Shown: positions 45,034-53,596 of the stretch, in pieces
Position numbering within the stretch: the stretch's first letter is position 1
Layout: every line of letters starts with the position of its first letter
Assembly: GCF_018613835.1 (NCBI RefSeq)
Contig: NZ_JAGGPM010000026.1
Coordinates: forward strand, 16,388 to 80,387
DNA length: 64,000 nucleotides
Direction: 5' to 3'
Origin: Arthrobacter sp. ISL-5
GTDB taxonomy: Bacteria > Actinomycetota > Actinomycetes > Actinomycetales > Micrococcaceae
Made by a program: the position numbers and the translations under genes
Notes under the pieces: model-generated
The model's input: the letters and a program-made list of their open reading frames with translations, nothing else
What the model was told of the DNA's origin: nothing
Databases searched by the model: none

Positions 45034-45386
45034 TAGAGTTTCAGCCTCGGTACGCTCGGCAGTAATCCACGCCCTGCTTATGCACATCTCTCAGACTGCA
45101 CGCCCCAGAAATACGATACGCACCATCCAAAGCAGTGCTGCCTTGACCCTTGGCCCGGCGGGACTGTCCAGCAAGAACACAATGACCAGAAGCTGTGTGC
45201 CCGGGAAGAGGCTTCAAGGACCTGAACTTTCTGCCACTCCAATACGCTAAGACTATTGGTAGTTGGCCGTCGTAATCTTTCCCACTCGCTGACCGACAAC
45301 CTGTAAATCCTCCAGATACAGCCTCACGCGATAATGGCATATTTGGTTATAACACCAGATTCACCCCTAAGAACAGGATTTCCCAG
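45034..45386. other. Upstream region of the TMADH-like operon
   Basis: No gene is supported in these 353 bp. An A/T-rich segment with TATAAC at 45348-45353 lies about 35 bp before the next ATG and may be the -10 element of the operon 45387-51098; no matching -35 was seen. Confidence 0.4.
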
Positions 45387-47588
45387 ATGGCGCTTTCTGA
45401 ACGCTACGCAGTGTTGTTTGAGCCTGTACAGGTTGGTCCCAAGACCGCCAAGAACCGGTTCTGGGCCACCCCCCATGCAATTGGTTTCGGAACCGATAAG
45501 GCCGGTTCTGCCGCCGGCTACCGGGGCACCCGTGCAGCTGGTGGCTGGGGAGTCGTCTTTACCGAGGCAACCACCATTGCCCCTGAAATGGACAAAACAC
45601 CGCACGCGATGAGCCGGCTCTGGGACGAAGGCGACGTTCGCAACCTCAGCCACGTCGCGGATGCAATTAAAAAGCACGGAGCACTAGCTGGCATTGAACT
45701 GGAATACAACGCTGCTGTCGGCGTGATGACCGAGGGACGAAGTCTGACGCCGCGCAACGTTGTCGCTACGCCAGGCGAATCCGCGCTGGCAGTACCCTAC
45801 GCCGGAGGCTTGATTGAACTCGACGCTGAAGGCATCGAGGACATCAAGCAGATCTATGTCGCCGCCGCGCTTCGGGCGAAAGACGCCGGCTTTGACCTGA
45901 TCACCTTTCACTGTGGTCACGCCGCATCAATCCTCGCGCATTTCTTGATTCCCTATTACAACACCCGCACCGACGAGTACGGCGGGTCGTTGGAGAACCG
46001 GTCTCGCTTCGCCCGCGAAATGCTCCAGGCCGCCCGGGAAGCGGTGGGTCCCGACGTCGCCATAGGACTCCGCCTCGGCGTGGACACCCTGGATGGGCCC
46101 TTCGGTCTCGGTGATCGAGGGATCCAGCACGACCGTGACACCCCGATGTTCATCAAATACTTGGACGATCTGGTGGACTACTGGGATTTCGTGATCGGCG
46201 GCTTTGATTGGGCTCAAGACGCCCAGTCCTCACGCACAGTAGGCGAGAACTTCGAGAAGCCCTACGTTGGCGATCTGAAGCAGTACACACAAAAGCCTGT
46301 CGTCAATGTCGGACGGCTAAACAGCCCCGACACCATGGTCGACATCATCAACTCCGGTCAGTGTGACTTCATCGGAGCAGCCCGCGCCGCGATCTCAGAT
46401 CCCTTCCTGCCCGAAAAGGTGCGAACAGGCAATATTGAGAATATCCGAGAGTGCATCGGGTGTAATTTCTGCGTATCCCGCGACATCGGTACCGCCCCCA
46501 TTGCCTGCACCCAGAACGCAACAACCGGAGAAGAATTCCGCCGCGGCTGGCACCCAGAGGTGTTCACCCAGGCTAAAAACCACGAAAACGATGTCCTCAT
46601 ACTCGGCGCTGGACCAGCAGGCATGGAGTGCGCCATGGTGCTCGGCAAGCGTGGCATGCGCAACGTGCACCTTGTTGATGCCTCATCGGCTATCGGCGGC
46701 AGTATCAACTGGGTCTCGAAACTGCCAGGCCGCCACGAGTGGCGCCGGCTCATCGAGTACCGAGAGCACCAACTGAGCAAGCTCAGCAACGTTGAAGTAA
46801 TTCTAGACACCGCCTTCACCGCAGAAGAGGCGCTCGACTACGGCGCCGGCATCATCGTTGTCGCCACTGGTTCCCATTACCTCCGGGACGGAATCAATCC
46901 CTACAACCGCATGCCCTTTGGCCTGGAGACCGTCTTCGGTGACCGACTGCTCACCCCAGAGCAAGTAGTCCGCGACGAAGTCCCGGTCGGCAAGAGGGTC
47001 GTAGTAGTCGATTCCGATGGATACTTCATGGGTCCTGGCATCGCAGAACTACTAGCAAAGAACGGGTCCGAAGTCGTTCTTGCCACTAGGGGCGAGCACA
47101 TCGGGGAGTATCAGCGCTACACCCGCGAAATTACCCACACTGTAAATGATTTGCGTCTCCTGGGCGTCAAAATGCGCTCTGAGACCATAGTTACTCCGGC
47201 AGGGGAATCAAGTGTCACCCTCACGTCCCCCTATCATGAGCCCGAAACCGTCGAGTTTGACAATATCGTCCTCGTGGGTACACGCAGCTCGGATAACGGC
47301 ATCTCGAAAGCGCTGATGGACCGCCGGTCTGAATGGGAAGCCAACGAGATATCAGCAGTCCATAACATCGGAGACTGCGTCCGACCTAACTTCATTGCGG
47401 AAGCAATCTTCTCGGGGCACCGATTGGGTCGTGAGATCGACAGCCCGAATCCATCGCTGCCGCTGCCCTTCATCCGAGAACGGCGCATTATCGGCGGCAG
47501 CGAGGCCGACTACGAGGTCGGAGCTCGATCGTTGCTGCCTCTCTACTATCAGGCAAGCACCTCAAAGAATTTGGAGACCACATGGTAA
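45387..47588 (+). CDS. Trimethylamine-dehydrogenase-like iron-sulfur flavoprotein
   Basis: A 733-residue protein that can be aligned by eye along its length with trimethylamine dehydrogenase (TMADH, about 729). The N-terminal old-yellow-enzyme barrel starts FEPVQVGPKTAKNRF; the 4Fe-4S ligands are Cys356, 359, 362 and 374; a C-terminal nucleotide-binding module has ILGAGPAGMECAM near 405. However, the Cys that binds FMN covalently in TMADH is Ala31 (PHAIG). The aromatic-bowl Tyr60 is Ala61 and the bowl Trp near the iron-sulfur motif is missing. So it is probably not a trimethylamine dehydrogenase; an amine or enoate oxidoreductase with another substrate is likely. It overlaps the next gene by 7 bp. 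Confidence 0.9.
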   Translation: MALSERYAVLFEPVQVGPKTAKNRFWATPHAIGFGTDKAGSAAGYRGTRAAGGWGVVFTEATTIAPEMDKTPHAMSRLWDEGDVRNLSHVADAIKKHGALAGIELEYNAAVGVMTEGRSLTPRNVVATPGESALAVPYAGGLIELDAEGIEDIKQIYVAAALRAKDAGFDLITFHCGHAASILAHFLIPYYNTRTDEYGGSLENRSRFAREMLQAAREAVGPDVAIGLRLGVDTLDGPFGLGDRGIQHDRDTPMFIKYLDDLVDYWDFVIGGFDWAQDAQSSRTVGENFEKPYVGDLKQYTQKPVVNVGRLNSPDTMVDIINSGQCDFIGAARAAISDPFLPEKVRTGNIENIRECIGCNFCVSRDIGTAPIACTQNATTGEEFRRGWHPEVFTQAKNHENDVLILGAGPAGMECAMVLGKRGMRNVHLVDASSAIGGSINWVSKLPGRHEWRRLIEYREHQLSKLSNVEVILDTAFTAEEALDYGAGIIVVATGSHYLRDGINPYNRMPFGLETVFGDRLLTPEQVVRDEVPVGKRVVVVDSDGYFMGPGIAELLAKNGSEVVLATRGEHIGEYQRYTREITHTVNDLRLLGVKMRSETIVTPAGESSVTLTSPYHEPETVEFDNIVLVGTRSSDNGISKALMDRRSEWEANEISAVHNIGDCVRPNFIAEAIFSGHRLGREIDSPNPSLPLPFIRERRIIGGSEADYEVGARSLLPLYYQASTSKNLETTW

Positions 47589-48361
47589 ACACGGCGCGAA
47601 ACGTACTGATCACCGGTGCAGGCAGCGGTATCGGCGCTGCAGTTGCGGCAGAATTTTCCAGGAACGGTGATCACGTTCACCTGCTTGATATCTCGGCAGA
47701 GCGCCTGGCGACGGTCGCGGCGGAGCTCCCGTCTGAGCGCGTAAGCACCTACACGGTAGACGTCACCGACTACGACGGTGTGGGGACCGTCGTCAGTGCG
47801 ATTACTGCCCAGGGGAGTATCGACGTGCTGGCAGGTTGCGCCGGTGTGTTCGATGGTCTTGCCGGTATCGAAAATACCAGCCGGGAACTCTGGGATCGGG
47901 TCATCGATATCAACCTCACGGGCACCTTCAACGTGGTCAAGCCTGTCGCAACCGAAATGATCAAGCAGAAGTCGGGCAGTATCGTGCTAATCGGCTCTAT
48001 TGCCGCGTCGCGGGCCCTTCCCGATGGCCTAGCCTATGATGCTTCAAAGGCCGCCCTCGAAGGTATGACCCGTCGACTTGCCGTTGACCTGGGTCCCTAC
48101 GGCATCAATGCCAACCTGGTTGCCCCAGGCGTCGTCCAGACGAGTATCCGTGCCACCTCTGCAGAGATTCTCGGGCAGATGGTTCCGGACACCAACGTCG
48201 GTGTCGGAACCAACCCTGAACTGATGAAAATGCTAATCCCCCTCCAACGAGGTGGGCTGCCGTCTGAGATTGCCGCGACCGTGTTCTTCCTGGCGAGCGA
48301 GGGCGCCGCTTACATCAGCGGCGACGTAATCCACGTCGACGGCGGCTGGATCGCGGCCTAA
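47582..48361 (+). CDS. SDR family oxidoreductase
   Basis: A 259-residue classical SDR. TGAGSGIGAAVA is near residue 11, the catalytic Ser in VLIGSIAASR near 140, YDASKAALEG near 153, and the ending YISGDVIHVDGGWIAA is regular. Its ATG lies inside the last codons of the flavoprotein gene (7-bp overlap), so the two are coupled. It may oxidise a hydroxyl or reduce a carbonyl made by the preceding enzyme. Confidence 0.93.
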   Translation: MVNTARNVLITGAGSGIGAAVAAEFSRNGDHVHLLDISAERLATVAAELPSERVSTYTVDVTDYDGVGTVVSAITAQGSIDVLAGCAGVFDGLAGIENTSRELWDRVIDINLTGTFNVVKPVATEMIKQKSGSIVLIGSIAASRALPDGLAYDASKAALEGMTRRLAVDLGPYGINANLVAPGVVQTSIRATSAEILGQMVPDTNVGVGTNPELMKMLIPLQRGGLPSEIAATVFFLASEGAAYISGDVIHVDGGWIAA

Positions 48362-48390
48362 ACGGCTGCGCTGACAAGGAGAACCTGCCC

Positions 48391-49239
48391 ATGACGCTCC
48401 GACTTCCCGAAGGCAAACGCCTGGCAGTTTCGCTGAGCCCCGACTTTGACGCCCACAGCGTGTGGATCGGGACCTTCCGCACCAGCTCACAAATGTCTCT
48501 CTCCCGGGGGGAATTCGGTGCTGAGGTCGGTGCACCTCGTCTGCTCGAGACTTTTGAGCGATACGGGATCACTACCACGTGGTGCATCCCCACACACACC
48601 ATGCAGACTTTCCCTGGTGCCGTCGCAGCTGTAGCAGAAGCGGGACACGAAATCGCAGCGCACGGTGTCTATCACGAATACGTCCCGAAGCTCGAGCTAG
48701 AGGAAGAGCGCCGCCTCATGGAGTTGCAGTTAAGGATGCATGAGGAGCTCATCGGTAGGCGGCCCCGCGGGTACCGCTCTCCAGCGCTTGACATCACCGA
48801 CCACACACTCGATATTCTGCACGAGTTCGGCATCGAGTGGGACTCTTCGCTGATGGGCCGCGACTTCTACCCTTACCACCCACGCATGGTCACCAGCATT
48901 GACCTTGAGCTGGGAAACCAGTTTGGCGCCCCGTCACCGGTGCTTGAATTTCCGGTTTCCTGGGGGCTCGATGATTTCCCCGAACTGGAAATGCTCAAAG
49001 GCAACGCTACCCAGCAAGCGAACGAAGTCGTACTGCAGCGGTGGAAAGACGCGTTCGATTTCGCATACCAGCGCTGCCCCGGAGGGATGATGACCTTGAC
49101 CTTGCACCCGCAAACCATTGGCCGCTCGCACAACCTCCTCATGCTCGAAAAATTTATCGAATACGTACTTGGGCACGACGGCGTCTGGTTTCCCACTATC
49201 TCTGAAGCGGCCGACACCTGGGCCGGTTCCGCTGCCTAA
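48391..49239 (+). CDS. NodB-fold (polysaccharide deacetylase family) amidohydrolase
   Basis: A 282-residue NodB-fold protein of the PuuE/cyclic-imide-hydrolase/HpPgdA branch rather than a secreted deacetylase: there is no signal peptide. The metal-binding Asp is in LSPDFDAHS (Asp18 or Asp20) and the His pair is His91 and His95 in HGVYHE. The later GYRSPALDIT and TLTLHPQTIGR motifs are also typical. Members open cyclic imides, allantoin or similar C-N bonds, so hydrolysis of a cyclic amide/imide intermediate fits this module. It is 29 bp after the SDR stop. Confidence 0.86.
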   Translation: MTLRLPEGKRLAVSLSPDFDAHSVWIGTFRTSSQMSLSRGEFGAEVGAPRLLETFERYGITTTWCIPTHTMQTFPGAVAAVAEAGHEIAAHGVYHEYVPKLELEEERRLMELQLRMHEELIGRRPRGYRSPALDITDHTLDILHEFGIEWDSSLMGRDFYPYHPRMVTSIDLELGNQFGAPSPVLEFPVSWGLDDFPELEMLKGNATQQANEVVLQRWKDAFDFAYQRCPGGMMTLTLHPQTIGRSHNLLMLEKFIEYVLGHDGVWFPTISEAADTWAGSAA

Positions 49240-49270
49240 TCCTGGCAACATAGTTCGCGAAAGGGCGACA

Positions 49271-50443
49271 ATGGCATCACGACACATCACCGCAGGCCTG
49301 ACAGAAGACCATGTCGCTCTCAGGAACATGGTCAAAGACTTCGTTGATCAGCGAGTAGTTCCTACCGCCAGCGAACGGGAAGAAAAAAATGAGTACCCAG
49401 CAGACTTGATTCCGGAACTCGCAGAACTCGGAATGTTCGGCATAACGATCTCAGACGAGTTCGGCGGCTCCGATATGGACTACGTAAGTTACGGACTCAT
49501 CTTCGAGGAGCTGGCACGCGGCTGGATGGCCTTGGCTAGCCTTGTGTACACCACGAGCTCGGGCGGTTACCTCATCAACAACTTTGGCACCCAGGAGCAA
49601 AAGCAGCGATTCCTGCCCGACATCGTCGCAGGCAAAAGAATGAGTGGCATTGCCATCACCGAGCCCTCAACTGGAAGCGATGTTAAGAAGATCAAGCTCA
49701 CCGCCCGCCGCGAGGGTGAAAACTACATCCTGAACGGATCAAAAATCTTCATCACGCATGCCCGTCATGCTGATCCGCTCGTGGTTCTGGTCAAGACAGA
49801 CCCCACCATCGAACCAGCCCACCGTGGCGGCCTCAGCCTGATGCTCGTAGAACAAAACACTCCGGGCGTGAGGTACGGAAGTGACTACGACAAGCTCGGG
49901 CACCGAGGCCTTGAACTGTGCGAGGTCATTTTCGAAGACGCCGTCGTGCCCCGGTCAAACCTTCTCGGCAGCGAAGAAGGAAAAGGCTTCTACCAAATGA
50001 TGGGGGCTCTGGACCGCGGACGCATCTACATGGCCGGCGCATCCACTGGTATTGCGCGGGCGAGCCTCGAGCACGCCCTTAGCTACGCAAAGCAGCGGGA
50101 AACCTTTGGCAAAGCGATTGGAGAGCACCAGGCTATCCAAATCAAGCTGGCAGATATGGCCACAAAGGTCGAAGCAGCTCGACTGCTGTACATCAATGCG
50201 GCTCTCAAAACTGATGTTGACGGACGAGCGAGTGCGGAGTCTGGCATGGCGAAGATCTTCGCAACGGAAATAAGCGTGGAAGTTGCCTACGACGCGATGA
50301 GGATCCTCGGAGGGTATGGCTACATCAAGGAGTTCCCCGTCGAACGTTACCTTCGCGATGCACAGCTCATGCCCATCGGCGAGGGGACCAACGAGATCCT
50401 TCGAGTCGTATTGGCAAAGCAGCTCCTGAGCGAATCTCCATAG
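49271..50443 (+). CDS. Acyl-CoA dehydrogenase
   Basis: A 390-residue FAD acyl-CoA dehydrogenase. ISGIAITEPSTGSDV-like sequence (SGIAITEPSTGSD) is near residue 130, the second signature YAKQRETFGKAIGEHQAIQ near 275, and the catalytic Glu region LMPIGEGTNEILRVV near 370. ATG at 49271 follows GAAAGG; the frame extends upstream through the previous gene's end but without reason. It would introduce a 2,3-double bond and pass electrons to ETF. It is followed by a MaoC hydratase, the natural next step. Confidence 0.94.
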   Translation: MASRHITAGLTEDHVALRNMVKDFVDQRVVPTASEREEKNEYPADLIPELAELGMFGITISDEFGGSDMDYVSYGLIFEELARGWMALASLVYTTSSGGYLINNFGTQEQKQRFLPDIVAGKRMSGIAITEPSTGSDVKKIKLTARREGENYILNGSKIFITHARHADPLVVLVKTDPTIEPAHRGGLSLMLVEQNTPGVRYGSDYDKLGHRGLELCEVIFEDAVVPRSNLLGSEEGKGFYQMMGALDRGRIYMAGASTGIARASLEHALSYAKQRETFGKAIGEHQAIQIKLADMATKVEAARLLYINAALKTDVDGRASAESGMAKIFATEISVEVAYDAMRILGGYGYIKEFPVERYLRDAQLMPIGEGTNEILRVVLAKQLLSESP

Positions 50444-50585
50444 TCCCGCCTGCGTGTCGTGCCAGCTGTATAGAAGACAGCGGACGCGTTGTAGCTGCAT
50501 CCCCCGTCTTCTCCCCGGTGCCCGATTGCCGCTCGTGATCCGCGGCCGAAATTGAACCAAATAAGTGGAAGGACCTTGTGGCCAT

Positions 50586-51098
50586 ATGAGAAACCAGACC
50601 ATTACGCCACAGCTGCACCAAGCCGTGGGCGTCCCGCTGCAACAGAGATTCTTTGAGGATTATTTCGTAGGGCTGAGCGAAACCCATGGTGCTGAGCTAA
50701 TCGTAGAATCTGAAGTCCTTGAGTTTGCAGGCCGCTTTGATCCGCAATGGATTCACACGGATCGCAGTGCCGCGACGGCGGGTCCGTTCGGCGGCCTGAT
50801 CGCCTCCGGGTGGCATACAGCTGCTCTGGTCATGCGAATCATGGTCGATTCCTACATGAACGAGAACGCCAGCCTTGGTGGTATCGGTGTTGATGAATTA
50901 CGTTGGCCGGCGCCCGCCCGCCCTGGTGACGTCATTACAGCCAGCTTTACTGTGGCGGAAGCCCGTCGTTCCGTAACTAAGCCAGACAGGGGCATTGTTC
51001 GCACTGACGTCGCTGCCTTCAGGCAGGGTGGCGCCCCACTTCTGACAATGACAACGATCTCCATGCTCCGATCGCGTCAGACAGTTCCCCCTGCTTAA
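50586..51098 (+). CDS. MaoC-family dehydratase
   Basis: A 170-residue hot-dog hydratase. The active-site segment FDPQWIHTDRSAATAGPFGG with LIASGWHTAALV is a textbook MaoC-like signature. ATG at 50586 is used, GGAAGGA being 12 nt upstream. It closes module D by hydrating the enoyl-CoA made by the dehydrogenase. Confidence 0.9.
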   Translation: MRNQTITPQLHQAVGVPLQQRFFEDYFVGLSETHGAELIVESEVLEFAGRFDPQWIHTDRSAATAGPFGGLIASGWHTAALVMRIMVDSYMNENASLGGIGVDELRWPAPARPGDVITASFTVAEARRSVTKPDRGIVRTDVAAFRQGGAPLLTMTTISMLRSRQTVPPA

Positions 51099-51109
51099 AG
51101 CAGTAACAG

Positions 51110-51238
51110 ATGCACGAACACGACGCCCAGATGATCGTCGTCGGAAACAAGCGGATGCGGGGCCTGGGCCGCGTGCTCGGCAGCGTCGCACACCACGCGC
51201 CGTGCAACGTTTTCATCGCAAAGACGGACGAACCATAA
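51110..51238 (+). pseudogene. Universal stress protein C-terminal fragment
   Basis: A 42-residue frame reads MIVVGNKRMRGLGRVLGSVA then HHAPCNVFIAKTDEP. This is the last third of a UspA-type domain, including the G-x2-G-x9-G nucleotide loop, with an HHAPC ending. The N-terminal part is absent, so it is a remnant 12 bp after the MaoC stop. Confidence 0.75.
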
Positions 51239-51263
51239 TACCGGTGCACGAGAAAGTCAGTCT

Positions 51264-51500
51264 ATGAAAACCGCTGTTGACCTACCCATAGCAGATACCG
51301 CAATCGACCGCGCCGACATGGAACGCCAGCTCGACGAAGCCGTGGCAACCGCCATAACGCGGGCAATGCAGGAATGACGTCAGGGAATCCTGGTCACCCA
51401 GCACGACAGCGGTTCCTTCACGGTCGACCTCAGCGATGCTGTCCCCTTCGGGCTGACCCACGAACACCGGGAACGGGAGACCACCCCAGGGCAGGGCTGA
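51264..51500 (+). pseudogene. Small-family protein with an in-frame stop
   Basis: A 78-codon frame in which codon 38 is TGA (51375-51377). The reading continues in the same frame on the other side: TAITRAMQE, stop, RQGILVTQHDSGSFTVDLSD then AVPFGLTHEHRE. A CGA-to-TGA change would explain it. Both halves match the family of the proteins at 30152 and 53597 (MERQLDEAV; GILVT; VPFG). It is probably a recent nonsense mutation; readthrough cannot be excluded. Confidence 0.65.
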
Positions 51501-51615
51501 TACCGGAACGCCGGCAACAGCCTGTCCCGGGCAACCGTCGGGATTACGGGCGAATTCGCACCGCCCGGGGAGACCATGGTTCGCTGGGCAGTACCGAAAC
51601 GACACCAGCGGGGAA

Positions 51616-51864
51616 GTGTTGGACGCCGATGACCTGCTGCAGAGAGTCCGGGACGGCTTGCGTGACGGCGACTTTACCCTGCTGTATCTGTGGATCAGCT
51701 TCCGGGCCCGCGGAAGCGGTGGCGGCAGAGCGGAACTGGACGCCGCTTTCCGCGGTCTTCAGCGGCTGGCGGATGAGGAAGCCCTCGTGCTGGGTTCAGT
51801 GCTCGCGGAGCTTTACTGTCCCCCAACGATAGGTCCCGTTCGTCCTGAGCCGCGGACACCGTGA
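51616..51864 (+). CDS. Small hypothetical protein
   Basis: An 82-residue frame starting with GTG after GGGGAAG. The sequence DDLLQRVRDGLRDGDFTLLY and the LADEEALVLGSVLAELY segment predict a small helical protein. Proteins of this type occur beside the small family of 51264 in my recollection of Arthrobacter genomes, but I cannot name a function. Confidence 0.6.
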   Translation: MLDADDLLQRVRDGLRDGDFTLLYLWISFRARGSGGGRAELDAAFRGLQRLADEEALVLGSVLAELYCPPTIGPVRPEPRTP

Positions 51865-52116
51865 CGGATGAACCGGGCCTCGAATCCAACCTCTTTGCCC
51901 GCCGGCAGCGGGGCGGGCGAGGATCGCTAGATCACCGCGCTAACAGTTTCGGACGGGGCCGGTATCGATGTCCGCACCTGTGACGGCTTCGAGTGGGTAG
52001 AGGGCCGCTTCACACCGACTTCCATAGCGCCACATGCCCGCTAAGCATCCGTCGATCGAGACCAGGGTGCAGTCCCGCCGCCGGCGGGTTGATCCTTTAT
52101 CAGGAGGCAAAGAAGG

Positions 52117-52416
52117 TGTGGCTTGCCAGCCTAGTTGGCGAGACTGACACCTCTGTTGGCGAGCCGACGAGCAGCGCTGACCGGAAGAACGCGCCTGTCT
52201 GAGCAGACCGCGAGCGGCTCTCGTTTGTCACGGGAAGTGGCGAAAACTTCGATTCCAGCGGCGTTTGCGATCGTTCTCGCCACCGCGGCCACGCGGCGGC
52301 CAGGTCCGACGCGTCGTGCACGGCCCCCATGACCGATCTGCACCGGCGAAATGCCAGGTAGCTGGCGAAATTCGCCAGATCGTTTGGCAATTCGCCAACT
52401 AAGCTGGCAAGCCACA
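52117..52416. mobile_element. 300-bp MITE-like element with 25-bp inverted repeats and 5-bp target duplication
   Basis: The left end is TGTGGCTTGCCAGCCTAGTT (continuing GGCGA) and the right end is its complement with one mismatch. GAAGG flanks both sides (52112-52116 and 52417-52421), a 5-bp target duplication. Several extra TTGGCGA/TGGCGAA copies lie just inside each end, like multiple transposase-binding sites. No recognisable transposase is encoded. The termini and duplication fit elements mobilised by Tn552/Tn7/IS21-type transposases. Confidence 0.82.
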
Positions 52417-52636
52417 GAAGGCTTTTTCCCACGTCTCCTCGGGGGCATTTTCGAACGCCGATAACGGATATTCCGTCAACCTAAGAGCGCCGGGGTGCCG
52501 GTTTTATTCGCAAGGGTCACGGTCACAATGACCAAGTTCAGGGCTTGGGCTTCCATAGGTCCAAGTCTGACCAACGGGCGGGAAAGCCCATGCTCACATA
52601 TGGTGAGATGAGCTTGGCCAGGTCGAGCCTTCCCTC

Positions 52637-52914
52637 TGGCGTTCCCCAATGAGGGAACGCTCGAATTCGGCGAAGGCGCCCATGGCGGAGAGCATGAGGT
52701 TGGCCATGGGGGAGTCCTCCCCGGTAAAGACCATGCTCTCTTTGACAAACTCCACTCGCACGCCTTTGCGTGTCAGACCCTAGACGAGAGCACCCAGGTC
52801 ATCGAGGTTGCGGGCGAGCCGGTCCATGCTGTGGATAACGACGGTGTCCCCGTCGCGGGCGAACCGCAGGAGCTCGGCGAGTTGCGGTCTGGCGGTGTCC
52901 CTGCCCGTCTGGTC
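52637..52914 (-). pseudogene. Serine resolvase remnant, second copy
   Basis: The reverse strand reads LLRFARDGDTVVIHSMDRLA, then a stop where the intact copy has a Gln codon, then GLTRKGVRVEFVKESMVFTG and ANLMLSAMGAFAEFERSLI. It matches the central part of the intact resolvase at 14264-14842. The N-terminal catalytic start and the C-terminal HTH are missing. Confidence 0.85.
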
Positions 52915-52959
52915 CTACCAATTACTCAGGGCGCAATTTTTGTTGAGCCTGCACCGTCC

Positions 52960-53568
52960 TCAGTGCTGGCCAGCTACTGGACTCAGACGACCACCTTGTG
53001 AAAAGTCAGCGATGCTTTGCAGGACGCGGTCTGTTACTTCATCGATCGGGCCAATACCGTCAACCTGGGTGAGGATGCCGCGTTCGACGTACTTGGCCAC
53101 CACGGCTTCAGTCTGCTCGTGGTACAGGTCAAGGCGGTGGCGGATGACGGCTTCGTTGTCATCGCTCCGGCCCGTTTCCTTGGCCCGGCCCAGCAGGCGG
53201 GACACCAGTTCCTCATCGTCGGCAGTCAGCTGCAGGACGACGTCGAGCTTCTCCTCGCCCGCGGCGAGGATCTCGTCCAGGTAGTCCACCTGTGCCGTCG
53301 TGCGGGGGTAACCATCCAGCAGGAAGCCGCTTTCGACGTCGGACTCGCTCAGCCGGCCGCGCACCATCTTGTTCGTGACACTGTCCGGAACGAAGTCCCC
53401 GGCGTCCATGTACTTCTTGGCTTCAATGCCAAGTCGCGTCTCGCCCTTCACGTTCGCACGGAAGATGTCGCCGGTGGAGACAGCCACAACGCCCAGGCGC
53501 GCTGAAATCCGCTCCGCCTGCGTTCCTTTCCCGGAACCAGGAGGTCCAATAATCAACATTCTCGTCAT
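52960..53568 (-). CDS. adk: Adenylate kinase, accessory copy 2
   Basis: A ~202-residue short-type adenylate kinase, clearly paralogous to the one at 43958: MTRMLIIGPPGSGKGTQAER, STGDIFRANVKGE, DGYPRTTAQVDYLDE and RSDDNEAVIRHRLDLYHEQT. ATG at 53568 is preferred, with GAAGGG 9 nt upstream and alignment to the family start; an in-frame ATG at 53604 overlaps the preceding small gene's stop. It again lies outside the ribosomal-protein context and follows a small-family gene. The likely role is AMP recycling in the island, or it is a displaced housekeeping copy. Confidence 0.93.
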   Translation of the reverse strand: MTRMLIIGPPGSGKGTQAERISARLGVVAVSTGDIFRANVKGETRLGIEAKKYMDAGDFVPDSVTNKMVRGRLSESDVESGFLLDGYPRTTAQVDYLDEILAAGEEKLDVVLQLTADDEELVSRLLGRAKETGRSDDNEAVIRHRLDLYHEQTEAVVAKYVERGILTQVDGIGPIDEVTDRVLQSIADFSQGGRLSPVAGQH

Positions 53569-53596
53569 CGCAAAAGCCCTTCGTAAGTTATGCGTT

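Noticed and set aside
45387..47588. Calling this gene trimethylamine dehydrogenase outright
   Set aside because: The covalent-flavin Cys and most aromatic-bowl residues are not present.
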